Below the pieces are notes generated by a model. The model made no database searches. It saw only the letters and a program-made list of their open reading frames with translations, and was not told the origin of the DNA. Shown one piece after another: positions 26,645 to 36,116 of a stretch of DNA of 64,000 nucleotides (position 1 is its first letter; every line of letters begins with the position of its first letter). Made by a program: the position numbers and the translations under genes. The DNA is from Sulfoacidibacillus thermotolerans (GTDB lineage Bacteria > Bacillota > Bacilli > Alicyclobacillales > SLC66), in NCBI RefSeq assembly GCF_003144315.1, contig NZ_MPDK01000007.1, positions 1-64,000 on the forward strand, given 5' to 3'.

Positions 26645-27576
26645 GCGCGGGGAACCGTGAAAACAAAGAAATCTTCCGCCAAATAGGTGGGACTAAAAAT
26701 TGCCCGCGCTTCTTCTAAGAGAGGATGTACTTCTCCTTGATTTCCATTTTCATAGCGCGCGCTCACATGAGTGAGAATAAGGGTGCGCGCGTGGGCTTCC
26801 TTTGCAAGTTGGGCTGCTTGGGCCGCGGTAGAGTGCATGCTTTTTCGGGCAAGATCGTGTTGATCCTGTGCGAATGTCGCCTCATGCACGAGAACATCCG
26901 CCTCATTGGCTAACAAGAATGCTCCGGCACACGGTATGGTATCCCCAAGAATTGCAATTTTTCGTCCGCGCACAGGAGGATCGACAAAATTGCGGCTCAA
27001 AAAAATTCTTCCATCGGGTAGGTGAATATCTTCACCGCGTTTTAATTGGCCATATAGAGGACCTTCAGGAATTCCAGCAAGCTGTGCGAATGACTTACGA
27101 AATTTTCCTGGTTTAGGTCTCTCGAGAATTTCATAACCAAAACTTTTTACTCCATGCTCGAGTTCCCGTACAGTGACAGTTGCAAGAGGGGTCTCTAGAA
27201 TTGATCCGCTCTCAGAGACTTCTTTGATGACTACTGAATAACCAAGCGCTGTCTGGGTTGTGTTCAATACACACTGGACAAATTCTTTTAGACCTTGCGG
27301 TCCGATGAGGGTAAGCGGTGTCAAGGCGCGAGCCTGAAGCGACCTACTGCCAAGAAGACCAGGTAAACCCAAGAGATGATCGCCATGAAGATGTGTAATA
27401 AAGATATGTGTGATCGCAGCTAGGCTAACTTTTGAGCGTGCAATTTGTTGTTGTGTTCCTTCTCCACAGTCAAACAACCACACCTCTGATCCCTGATCAA
27501 AAGTCAGTGCCGTGCTTGAAACATTGCGCTTCGTTGTCGGCGCACCAGCCCCTGTTCCTAAAAATATAAGTTGCAG
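26641..27576 (-). CDS. rnz: Ribonuclease Z, apparent CTG start
   Basis: A 311-aa metallo-beta-lactamase-fold endonuclease that matures tRNA 3' ends. Motif II is THLHGDH (His62, His64, Asp66, His67); HEATF and LTHVSARY supply later ligands. The N-terminal LGTGAGAPTTKRNVSS, essential in the family, lies upstream of the first ATG/GTG/TTG in frame (GTG 27483). The only plausible initiator before it is CTG 27576, giving MQLIFLGTGAGAP, the usual RNase Z start. AAAGGAG (27589-27595) is 12 bases upstream and an in-frame TAG lies at 27600. Either a rare CTG start or a base error or mutation. Confidence 0.85.
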   Translation of the reverse strand: MQLIFLGTGAGAPTTKRNVSSTALTFDQGSEVWLFDCGEGTQQQIARSKVSLAAITHIFITHLHGDHLLGLPGLLGSRSLQARALTPLTLIGPQGLKEFVQCVLNTTQTALGYSVVIKEVSESGSILETPLATVTVRELEHGVKSFGYEILERPKPGKFRKSFAQLAGIPEGPLYGQLKRGEDIHLPDGRIFLSRNFVDPPVRGRKIAILGDTIPCAGAFLLANEADVLVHEATFAQDQHDLARKSMHSTAAQAAQLAKEAHARTLILTHVSARYENGNQGEVHPLLEEARAIFSPTYLAEDFFVFTVPRA

Positions 27577-27671
27577 TGGAGATTCACACTCCTTTATCTA
27601 GTCCTTTGTTTGATGGTACGAAAAAAAGTTGAGCATTGCAATGATTGACTGAAAAGATCTCTTTCCTATGG

Positions 27672-28724
27672 TTAAAACATCCGTTTTACAGCGGTTAAAT
27701 GTTTATACCAATAGGAACCTGGACTTACGCGTAAATATCCTACTTTTCCGAGACCTCCTCCCGCTTGGATCATTTGTCCTTCACCAACGTAGATCCCTAC
27801 ATGTTGTCCGACTGCAAAGATGAGTAAATCTCCAGGGAGCATTTCATCCAATGAAACAGGGATCCCTACATATTTTGCCTGGATCTTACTCACTGTAGAG
27901 AAATGATACCCGAGTGCATGATGGTATACATACTCGATAAAACTGGAACAGTCAAATCCATATTGTTTAGCATCTTCATGATGACCCCAAATATAAGGGA
28001 TGCCAAGTTTGCTCTCCGCGACTTTTTTTACGGCGTAGACTTTTTCCTTACGTGAAGCGGACAAAGGTGCGAGTGGATGGATCATCGGGTCTAATGTGAT
28101 GCCTGGCGGTAAGGAGTCAACACTGTTTACAACGCTTGGGATTGATGAATATTGAATAGGTGGAATTGCCATCTCGTAAGAAGGAATAGCAACGATAGGT
28201 TCGACGTTGGACAGAGGGAGAGTCGATGTGGTCGCCTGAATAAAATAGGGATGCGAAACGACATATCCTATGGTACCGTCTGGTAAGCTGACTTTGTACC
28301 ATGCGGGGCGAATTCGTTCAATGAGAGATAAAGTTGTACCGGCCTGTAAACGTCGGATACGCAAATCATCTGTGAGACGAGGCTGACTGCGTAGATAGAC
28401 AGAATGACGGACTTGTAAAAGTGTTCCTTGTTGAATATTGGCATACGGAGTTGATGTTTGAGCTAGTGAATTTTGTAACAGTGGAATCGACAACAACAAA
28501 GCAGAACCACTAACCACGTGAATCCACTTCATTTTTTGTTTGGGGTGTTTGGCTATTACATAATTGACGATACCAAGAGGAGCGTCGGTATTGGCGATAT
28601 CCTCACTGTTTTCGCCTAGTTCTGCACCGAATTCTGCAAAGTTGTTGACTTCAATGGGTTGTACGCGGATAGTAAAAATCCCGGTCTGCTCATCGTAGTC
28701 TTCGCGCAGTAAGCGAATAAACAA
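27672..28724 (-). CDS. Membrane-anchored SH3 and NlpC/P60 cell-wall hydrolase
   Basis: A 350-aa protein started by TTG 28724, with GGGGAG about 8 bases before. Order of parts: a 65-residue hydrophilic, acidic N-terminal segment I do not recognise; one membrane helix at about 68-90; an SH3-type domain (YLRSQPRLTDDLRIRRLQAGTT, then WYKVSLPDGTIGYV); a Pro/Ser linker; and a C-terminal NlpC/P60 domain. The catalytic Cys is in FDCSSF and the His in QHVGIYVG. Expected to cut peptide bonds in peptidoglycan outside the membrane. The cytoplasmic head is unusual for this family. Confidence 0.82.
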   Translation of the reverse strand: MFIRLLREDYDEQTGIFTIRVQPIEVNNFAEFGAELGENSEDIANTDAPLGIVNYVIAKHPKQKMKWIHVVSGSALLLSIPLLQNSLAQTSTPYANIQQGTLLQVRHSVYLRSQPRLTDDLRIRRLQAGTTLSLIERIRPAWYKVSLPDGTIGYVVSHPYFIQATTSTLPLSNVEPIVAIPSYEMAIPPIQYSSIPSVVNSVDSLPPGITLDPMIHPLAPLSASRKEKVYAVKKVAESKLGIPYIWGHHEDAKQYGFDCSSFIEYVYHHALGYHFSTVSKIQAKYVGIPVSLDEMLPGDLLIFAVGQHVGIYVGEGQMIQAGGGLGKVGYLRVSPGSYWYKHLTAVKRMF

Positions 28725-28825
28725 CGGCTTTCTCCCCTTGATTTTTGTCTATATATCCGTAGTTTGACCAAACGATTGAGTAAATATGAAGCAAAACTTC
28801 TGTGACAGCACTGGGTAAAAAAAGA

Positions 28826-28854
28826 TTGACATCTGGGATGAACTACGATAAACT
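28826..28854 (+). promoter_or_regulatory. metY promoter
   Basis: TTGACA (28826-28831), a 17-base spacer and TAAACT (28849-28854), about 25 bases before the riboswitch. Confidence 0.7.
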
Positions 28855-28878
28855 AAATCAACAAGTTTATAGGAAAAA

Positions 28879-28986
28879 CTCTTATCGAGAGTGGCGGAGG
28901 GACTGGCCCGATGAAGCCCGGCAACCGACAGCTTTTGCTGTAGTGGTGCCAATTCCAGCAGGCGATTGTGACCTGAAAGATGAGAG
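28879..28986 (+). promoter_or_regulatory. SAM-I riboswitch (S-box) upstream of metY
   Basis: The conserved core is unmistakable: TATCGAGAG, GGCGGAGGGACTGGCCC, GATGAAGCCCGGCAACC and CTGAAAGATGAGAG. P1 is CTCTTATC (28879-28886) with GATGAGAG (28979-28986). A GC-rich segment with GAAGGGG and a TTTTTTG run follows at 29020-29040 as the terminator, so high SAM should stop transcription before metY. Confidence 0.95.
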
Positions 28987-29041
28987 AGGACGTCTGGTTC
29001 GTTCAGCCGCTTCTTCTCGAAGGGGTTTTTTGTTTTTTTAA

Positions 29042-30370
<1,329 letters not shown>

Positions 30371-30421
30371 AGGGATGAGCAAGCCTTCATGGATGTATAG
30401 CGAGTCTCTTGTAACGTACTT

Positions 30422-30465
30422 GTGCCATTCATTCCCCACCATTTGGGTTAGGGAATGAATGGCAC
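30422..30465. terminator. Bidirectional terminator (metY / lgt)
   Basis: Perfect 15-bp arms (30422-30436 and 30451-30465), GTGCCATTCATTCCC type, then CTTTTCCTTTTTT. Sits between convergent genes. Confidence 0.85.
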
Positions 30466-30479
30466 CTTTTCCTTTTTTA

Positions 30480-31277
30480 TTAAGGAGTTTGTAAGTGCCG
30501 TAGACGCCTTTGATCTAACCGAGCGAGTAGCGGAAAAAGTACTGCACAGAGCGCAATGATCAGTGCACTTGTCCACTGCGCAGCATCCCAGTGAAACAAA
30601 AAGCGCGGACTATCACCTCGAAGCATTTCAAGTAGAAATCGTTCAATATTATACAATGTCGTTTGCAAGAGAAAGATAAAGCCGCGCGGCCAACGCCGCA
30701 ACTTAAACAGCAGGAGCAAAGCAAAAATGATCATGTCACCTTGGCCTTCCCATACTTCTGCTGGCCATAAGGGTTGGTCGCCGTAGGTCATTCGTGCGAG
30801 CGTGCCCTGTGGAAAGAGCAAACCAAAGTCGCCTCCTGTAGGTGATCCAAATGCATCACCGTTTAACAGATTGGCATCGCGTCCAATGCTCTGACCTAAG
30901 ATGATCCCTGGGGCAAAAAGATCAGCTAGTTCCCAAAAGTTTAACCGATGTTTATAAACATAGATCCATCCAGCGAGCAGGCTGCCGACAATCCCTCCCT
31001 GAATTGACAAGCCACCATGCCAAATTGCGAGAATTTGATCGGGGTGTGAACGATAATAACTCCAATCAAAGAAAAACACTTGCCAAATACGCGAACCAAT
31101 CAGTCCGCCGATGAATAAAATAGGCCCCAAATTTAAAATGTGATCAATGAGCTCTGATTTGCGTTCGACTTTTGCAAAATATAGGGTGACCCCAAGACCC
31201 AGTAAAAATGCAAGTAGAAAGAGTGTGCTGTAGGTTCGCACGGGGAAGCTCCCTATAAAAAACCAATATTGGTGCAT
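30480..31277 (-). CDS. lgt: Prolipoprotein diacylglyceryl transferase
   Basis: A 265-aa polytopic membrane enzyme that lipidates the lipobox Cys of prolipoproteins, such as the BNR lipoprotein in this window. Motifs: FPVRTYS, WHGGLSIQGGIVG, the signature GQSIGRDANLLNGDAFG, and the C-terminal GFIFLLQTTLYNIERFLLEMLRGD. ATG 31277 follows AGGGAGGG at 4-5 bases; the in-frame GTG 31310 has no site. No hprK or ppaX adjoins, unlike the common Bacillus order. Confidence 0.93.
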   Translation of the reverse strand: MHQYWFFIGSFPVRTYSTLFLLAFLLGLGVTLYFAKVERKSELIDHILNLGPILFIGGLIGSRIWQVFFFDWSYYRSHPDQILAIWHGGLSIQGGIVGSLLAGWIYVYKHRLNFWELADLFAPGIILGQSIGRDANLLNGDAFGSPTGGDFGLLFPQGTLARMTYGDQPLWPAEVWEGQGDMIIFALLLLFKLRRWPRGFIFLLQTTLYNIERFLLEMLRGDSPRFLFHWDAAQWTSALIIALCAVLFPLLARLDQRRLRHLQTP

Positions 31278-31411
31278 ATGTACCCTCCCTGATGAATGCC
31301 AGTATACCACAAAAGAACTTCGCTAAACGTGGAATTGAAGCGTATATCCAAGAGAACTTCATAATATGTTTTGTTTCCGGTAACGAAAATTTCTTAGCTA
31401 GGCCTCGAAAG

Positions 31412-31439
31412 TTGTGGAATCTGTCCAAAAGAGTATAAT
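31412..31439 (+). promoter_or_regulatory. Citrate synthase promoter
   Basis: TTGTGG (31412-31417), a 16-base spacer and TATAAT (31434-31439). Confidence 0.6.
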
Positions 31440-31487
31440 GAGTTGGGTATAATCGGTGTAAAATTCTTCGGCTTTGGAGGGATTTAT

Positions 31488-32618
31488 ATGACGGATGGGC
31501 ATTTTGTTGAAGGTCTAGAAGATGTTGTCGCTTTATCTTCTGAGATCTGTTTCATCGATGGGGATGAAGGTCGTCTGGTTTATCGGGGCTACGATATTCA
31601 CGACCTCGTCAAGGGATCGGCAAGTTTTGAGGAAGTTGTGTATCTTTTGTGGCACGGAGAATTACCGACAAAAGATCAACTGACTGCATTCGATCAGGAA
31701 CTGCGCGCACAGCGAGCCCTGAGTCCGGAAGTTTTGACAGCGCTTAAAACGCTACCGAAAAACGGGAACACGATGGAAATGTTGCGTACGTTAGTCTCGT
31801 TGGCAGGTTTATATGATCCAGACGATCAGGATAATTCTTACGATGGAAGTGTGAAAAAAGCCACAAGGTTGGTTGCTCAAATGAGCACGATGGTTGCAGC
31901 GATTGAACGCTATCGCAATGGGCAAGATCCTATCGTGCCAAATGAACAATTGAATCACGCGGCAAACTTTCTCTACATGTTGCTTGGCACAGAACCTGAT
32001 GAGTATACGGCGCGAGCTTTTGAAATCGCACTCATTCTTCATGCGGATCATGAACTGAATGCGTCTACATTTGCTGCTCGTGTAACAGCGGCGACATTGT
32101 CAGATATTTATTCTTCCATCGTCTCAGCGATCGGAGCGCTCAAAGGGCCGTTGCACGGTGGTGCGAATGAACAAGTGATGCTGATGTTAAAAGAAATTGG
32201 AGAACCCAGTAAGGCTCCTGAATGGATTAAGAATGCGCTTGCACAAAAACGTCGCATCATGGGATTTGGGCATCGCGTATATCATACAGAAGATCCACGC
32301 GCTACACATTTGCGTCAGATGTCTAAAGAAATTGGTGAGCGTAACGGCAATACGACCTATTATGAGATGTCTCGGATTGTTGAACAGGCTGTAAAAGAAC
32401 AAAAGGGACTTTATCCAAATGTAGATTTTTATTCTGCTTCGACGTATTATATGATGAACATTCCTGTTCATGTTTTCACCCCTGTTTTTGCGGTGAGTCG
32501 TATTTCTGGTTGGACAGCACATGTGCTAGAACAGTATCGCAACAATCGGTTAATTCGACCACGTGCAGAGTATGTGGGGATTAAGAAGCGCGCGTATATT
32601 CCAATTGCACAACGTTAA
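31488..32618 (+). CDS. citZ: Citrate synthase
   Basis: A 376-aa short-type citrate synthase, condensing acetyl-CoA and oxaloacetate. Catalytic regions: LILHADHELNASTFAAR, GPLHGGANEQVM, MGFGHRVYHTEDPRA and PNVDFYSASTYYMMNIP. ATG 31488 follows GGAGGG at 6 bases; 15 upstream in-frame codons are not used. A 2-methylcitrate synthase role cannot be excluded, but no prp genes are near. It fits with acs and aceA as the acetate set. Confidence 0.92.
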   Translation: MTDGHFVEGLEDVVALSSEICFIDGDEGRLVYRGYDIHDLVKGSASFEEVVYLLWHGELPTKDQLTAFDQELRAQRALSPEVLTALKTLPKNGNTMEMLRTLVSLAGLYDPDDQDNSYDGSVKKATRLVAQMSTMVAAIERYRNGQDPIVPNEQLNHAANFLYMLLGTEPDEYTARAFEIALILHADHELNASTFAARVTAATLSDIYSSIVSAIGALKGPLHGGANEQVMLMLKEIGEPSKAPEWIKNALAQKRRIMGFGHRVYHTEDPRATHLRQMSKEIGERNGNTTYYEMSRIVEQAVKEQKGLYPNVDFYSASTYYMMNIPVHVFTPVFAVSRISGWTAHVLEQYRNNRLIRPRAEYVGIKKRAYIPIAQR

Positions 32619-32686
32619 TCTCCAGAAAGTTACAGACTAGACTCCTTCGTTACGGGCAAAATACTATCACGAAGGAGGTGGTAAGC

Positions 32687-32902
32687 GTGGCACAAGGACA
32701 AAAATCCAACACGCTGCTTGTAAAAAGCGCCAGTCGTGCACTTGATCAATTGAAATACGAGGTGGCTGGGGAACTTGGTATTCAGCCGCCGCAAGATGGG
32801 TATTGGGGAACCATGACAACCCGTGATACGGGTTCCATCGGGGGTCATATCACTCGGAAACTCGTTGCATTAGCGGAGCAACAACTCGCTGGTCGCCAGT
32901 AA
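32687..32902 (+). CDS. Alpha/beta-type small acid-soluble spore protein
   Basis: A 71-aa DNA-binding protein of dormant spores. Conserved ASRALDQLKYEVAGELGI (with the germination-protease cleavage region) and GYWGTMTTRDTGSIGGHITRKLVALAE are both present. GTG 32687 is 7-8 bases after AAGGAGG (32672-32678). Expression in the forespore from a sigma-G promoter is expected; ATACTA near 32661 is a loose -10 candidate. It is direct evidence that the organism sporulates. Confidence 0.93.
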   Translation: MAQGQKSNTLLVKSASRALDQLKYEVAGELGIQPPQDGYWGTMTTRDTGSIGGHITRKLVALAEQQLAGRQ

Positions 32903-32939
32903 CATTGAAGTGACAATTGCACATGGACTGGTTGAAGAT

Positions 32940-32958
32940 GCCCCCGCATTGCGGGGGC
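32940..32958 (+). terminator. GC hairpin after the SASP gene
   Basis: GCCCCCGC (32940-32947) pairs perfectly with GCGGGGGC (32951-32958) around ATT. The tail GAATTTGT is only moderately T-rich. Confidence 0.6.
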
Positions 32959-32986
32959 GAATTTGTCGTTGCAATGTGCTGTTTAT

Positions 32987-33033
32987 CTGTTGCAAAAGAG
33001 GGACTGCAAAACGCAGTCCCTCTTTTGCAACAG
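32987..33033. terminator. Very long bidirectional terminator (SASP / CBS protein)
   Basis: Perfect 21-bp arms (32987-33007 and 33013-33033) with a 5-base loop. The stem itself includes TCTTTTGC. It lies 15 bases past the CBS gene stop. Confidence 0.8.
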
Positions 33034-33048
33034 ATGTATTATGAGTGT

Positions 33049-33474
33049 TTAATGCACCTGTGTTTGTTCAGAAATTCCGCTAAGCGCTTCTCCTGCCTCA
33101 TTTACATGAATATCAACAACAGCGAGATCGCCAAGTGCACAAATACCGACGAGTTTGCCATTTTCAACGACGGGTAAGCGACGAATTTGTTCTTTGGACA
33201 TGAGGCGCGCTGCTTCATGTGCATCTGTTTCTGGGGAAACAGTGACTGGATTTCTTGTCATACAACTAGAAGCGGTTGTGGAGTTGCAGTCCAAATTTTT
33301 TGCTATGCACTTTGTGACAATGTCGCGGTCAGTGACAATACCGACGAGTTTGCCGTTTTGCACAACTGGGATGGAACCAACATTTTGGCTTGCCATTTGT
33401 TTTGCAACTTCTGTCAGTGAGGTCGATTCACTGCATGTTTGTACGTTTGTCGTCATTAGATCGCGAATCAACAT
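33049..33474 (-). CDS. Two-CBS-domain protein
   Basis: A 141-aa cytoplasmic protein made only of two CBS motifs: LMTTNVQTCSESTSLTEVAKQM to VGIVTDRDIV, and CMTRNPVTVSPETDAHEAARLM to LVGICALGDLAV. Such stand-alone pairs (YhcV/Hrp1-like) bind adenine nucleotides; the target is unknown. ATG 33474 has AAAGGGG 8 bases upstream. Confidence 0.9.
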   Translation of the reverse strand: MLIRDLMTTNVQTCSESTSLTEVAKQMASQNVGSIPVVQNGKLVGIVTDRDIVTKCIAKNLDCNSTTASSCMTRNPVTVSPETDAHEAARLMSKEQIRRLPVVENGKLVGICALGDLAVVDIHVNEAGEALSGISEQTQVH

Positions 33475-33523
33475 GAAGATAACCCCTTTCTCTGTCGTAA
33501 GATCAGAGATAGTGTGTGCTAGT

Positions 33524-33979
33524 TCAGGCAGATTTACGCGAGAAGCGAGACCAAAATACAGTGCCTATACCATAAAACCCCCAGATACCGGTTAGAACAT
33601 GCAATCCATTGTCAAGGGGTAAAGGAGGAGTTGTAAACCATTGCGGATAAAAAGTTCCCAAAATCCCCCAAGATATAAGCGTTACACCAGCAAAAAGATT
33701 ATAGAAACGATGAGCTTTGTAGTGATTTGAACGAGCGATGACAAGTCCACTTAATCCAACTGTAAGATTTGCCCATGTAATGGCTGTAGTGAAATGCAAC
33801 ATATGCCATAAGTTATCGGTAAAAAGGCTACTAACAGCAAGTGTGAGATAAATCCAACCCGTCGCTCGTGCATACGTCTTCTCAGCTGGAAGTGGAGGAG
33901 TGGGCGAAGGGGGAGAAGGTGTTTCAGCCATTTCTGCACCATCCGTTCTCGGGGTATTGGACAAGAGTGATTTCCACAT
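33524..33979 (-). CDS. DUF4383-like membrane protein
   Basis: A 151-aa protein with a Pro/Glu-rich N-terminal 35 residues followed by four hydrophobic segments. The motif DNLWHMLHFTTA and the later DNGLHVLTGIWGFYG match the DUF4383 pattern (paired N..H motifs). Function is unknown. ATG 33979 has no clear ribosome site; ATG 33931 (MAETPSPP) is an alternative. It lies about 50 bases upstream of the CBS gene on the same strand. Confidence 0.65.
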   Translation of the reverse strand: MWKSLLSNTPRTDGAEMAETPSPPSPTPPLPAEKTYARATGWIYLTLAVSSLFTDNLWHMLHFTTAITWANLTVGLSGLVIARSNHYKAHRFYNLFAGVTLISWGILGTFYPQWFTTPPLPLDNGLHVLTGIWGFYGIGTVFWSRFSRKSA

Positions 33980-34045
33980 CTTTATGCATTGTCACGATGA
34001 CATATGACTTGTATAAGAGGACATTCTATAAAGGGGGGTGGATGT

Positions 34046-34258
34046 ATGGCAGAAAAAAAAGCACCTTGGCGAGAAACACCGCTTGATCATTGGTCGGCGG
34101 AAATTGATCCAAGTATCATGGCGAGTGACATTTGGGTTGACAAAGGCGATCCTGGCGCAGAAAAGGCAGTTACAGAGCAATCTCTCGCTGGAGCGCAAAC
34201 CAATATGACAGTCGATCGCTTCATGCATCCCCAATATGACGTCGAAGGCAAAGACTGA
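34046..34258 (+). CDS. 70-aa soluble protein, unrecognised
   Basis: ATG 34046 follows AAGGGGGG (34031-34038) by 7 bases, so translation is likely. The product is hydrophilic and acidic, begins MAEKKAPWRETPLDHW, contains DPSIMASDIWVDKGDPGAEKA and ends in MHPQYDVEGKD. No domain or Cys is seen. A hairpin follows at 34265-34295. It may be a spore or stress small protein, but nothing in the sequence proves it. Confidence 0.6.
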   Translation: MAEKKAPWRETPLDHWSAEIDPSIMASDIWVDKGDPGAEKAVTEQSLAGAQTNMTVDRFMHPQYDVEGKD

Positions 34259-34264
34259 TTGAAA

Positions 34265-34295
34265 TTCGGGATGGGATGAAATAACCCGTCCCGAA
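34265..34295 (+). terminator. Hairpin between the 70-aa gene and pstC
   Basis: TTCGGGATGGG (34265-34275) pairs with CCCGTCCCGAA (34285-34295) with one G-T wobble. No strong T-run follows. Confidence 0.5.
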
Positions 34296-34392
34296 CTATA
34301 TATTGCTCTCCTTGACTTCCTCTACTAAAATAGAGTGGATCAGTGGATAAGTTCGCTTGATCTGCAGTGGAATCTAGAGAGGACAATCTAGT

Positions 34393-35307
34393 GTGGGAAA
34401 GCAGCGCATACATTTAGGAGAACTTTTATTTTTAACCTGTATTATCGGGTCTGGGGCAGTCATTATTTTGATGATGGGGCTTGTTGTGATGCAGTTACTC
34501 GTGCACGCTTGGCCAGCAATTTGGCGGTTTGGACCTGCTGTGCTATGGACTGCAAAGTGGCAACCAGAGCATCAAATTTTTGGGTTATGGCCCTTTATTT
34601 TTGCGACTGTCAGCAGTTCTGCAATTGGGGTTTTCCTTGCTTCTGTCATTGGAACGGCAACGGCTATTATCATTTCGCGCATTAGAATCAGATGGTTGCG
34701 AATTTTTTCTTCGGGTTTGGTGCAGTGGCTTGCGTTGATTCCAAGTGTTGTATTTGGGTTATGGGGCATAAAGTTTGTTGCACCTATGCTCTCTTTATTG
34801 ATCGGAATGCAAAACATAACGAAACGTTCTATGCTTGTAGATGTAGAAGGTCTTTTTTTAACAGGTCTTACGCTAGCTGCCATGTTGCTGCCAACGATTG
34901 TAGCGGTGACAAGGGAGACTCTTATTGCTGTACCGCAAAGTCTCATAGAAGGTGCGTTAGCACTTGGGGCAACGGTCAATGAAGCAACGATCAAGGTTGT
35001 TCTTCCCTATGCGCGCAGAGGAATTTTTGGAGCCGTATTTCTAGCGCTGGGGCGAGCCTTAGGGGAGACAGTTGCTGTTGTGATGGTGATTGGCAGTCAA
35101 CCGAAACTTGCGGTAACCTTATTTACAAAAACCGATACCTTAACGAGTCTTCTTGCGACAAAGTGGAATCATATGAGTGGATTTTATAGTCAATCTATTT
35201 TATTTGAAGCGGGATTCTTGCTTTTTATCTTAACTTTTATTTTCTATGCGGTAGCACGGATTTATGTTCCTCGATCAATCACTGCCGCGAGGCTGCAATT
35301 ATGGTAA
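34393..35307 (+). CDS. pstC: Phosphate ABC transporter permease PstC
   Basis: A 304-aa inner-membrane permease with about six helices. The cytoplasmic permease loop TLIAVPQSLIEGALALGATVNEATIKVVLPYARRGI carries the EAA-type motif, and LIPSVVFGLWG is typical of PstC. GTG 34393 is used, with AGAGGA about 9-10 bases upstream. A possible promoter (TTGCTC, 17 bases, TAAAAT) lies near 34303-34331. First of pstC-A-B; no pstS precedes it. Confidence 0.88.
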   Translation: MGKQRIHLGELLFLTCIIGSGAVIILMMGLVVMQLLVHAWPAIWRFGPAVLWTAKWQPEHQIFGLWPFIFATVSSSAIGVFLASVIGTATAIIISRIRIRWLRIFSSGLVQWLALIPSVVFGLWGIKFVAPMLSLLIGMQNITKRSMLVDVEGLFLTGLTLAAMLLPTIVAVTRETLIAVPQSLIEGALALGATVNEATIKVVLPYARRGIFGAVFLALGRALGETVAVVMVIGSQPKLAVTLFTKTDTLTSLLATKWNHMSGFYSQSILFEAGFLLFILTFIFYAVARIYVPRSITAARLQLW

Positions 35308-36104
35308 AACGACAAGGGCTCAGATTGAGTCGAAAGCTGAAAAATGCACTCATTACAACAGCTTTTATTTTGTTTACGGGGCTTAGTTTTCTTGCTTTAC
35401 TCAGCATTGTTGGTAACGTCCTCTATCATGCAATGCAACCACTGATTACTCATGTTGAGACTTTTCAAATAGAAAGCAACGAGTTGATATTTGCACTGAA
35501 GGAGTTAGTGCTTTCACTTTGGCTTGTTTTACTCGCACTTGTAATTTCAACACCATTGGCTCTTTTAACGGCATTGCTTATCACAGAATATCGGGACTGT
35601 TGTTTTACTTCACTGATTCGATTGTTTGTAGATGTGCTTGCAGGAATGCCGGGAATCTTAGCAGGATTGGCTGTATATGGTTTGGCACTTTCTCTTTTCC
35701 AAATGCCAACCTCAAAAATAGTATTGATTTTGGTGCTCTTTCTTTTTTTAATGCCCAAACTCAGCAAAGGATTTGCCCAGGTATTTAACGAAATTCCTTT
35801 TCACTATCGCGAAGCAGCTTATGCAATTGGGGCAAATAAAAAGCAAGTGATTTTCCATATTTTATTGCCGATGACTGTGCGCGCTCTTAGTGCGAGTGTG
35901 TTGCTTGGCGCAGCGCGAACTTTAGGTGCAAGTGCTCCTCTATTGCTTTTTGGTGTAGGAGTACACTATTTAGCAGTAGATATCTACGCTTTGGCAGTGC
36001 GTGGGAGCGATGGACAAGCTGCCGATTATGCGCTTGTCTTACTCCTTTTGCTTGGCGTAGTTTTTAGTATTGCTGCATGGTTTGATCGAGATGTCATGGA
36101 ATAA
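35301..36104 (+). CDS. pstA: Phosphate ABC transporter permease PstA
   Basis: A 267-aa permease overlapping pstC by 7 bases. It shows six hydrophobic segments, the PstA pattern VLAGMPGILAGLAVYGL and the EAA loop EIPFHYREAAYAIGANKKQVIFHILLP. It pairs with PstC as the membrane channel. It ends 12 bases before pstB. Confidence 0.85.
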   Translation: MVKRQGLRLSRKLKNALITTAFILFTGLSFLALLSIVGNVLYHAMQPLITHVETFQIESNELIFALKELVLSLWLVLLALVISTPLALLTALLITEYRDCCFTSLIRLFVDVLAGMPGILAGLAVYGLALSLFQMPTSKIVLILVLFLFLMPKLSKGFAQVFNEIPFHYREAAYAIGANKKQVIFHILLPMTVRALSASVLLGAARTLGASAPLLLFGVGVHYLAVDIYALAVRGSDGQAADYALVLLLLLGVVFSIAAWFDRDVME

Positions 36105-36116
36105 AGGGGGCAGAAC

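Noticed and set aside
32917-33177. 86-codon frame on the plus strand
   Set aside because: It runs through two terminator hairpins and into the CBS gene.
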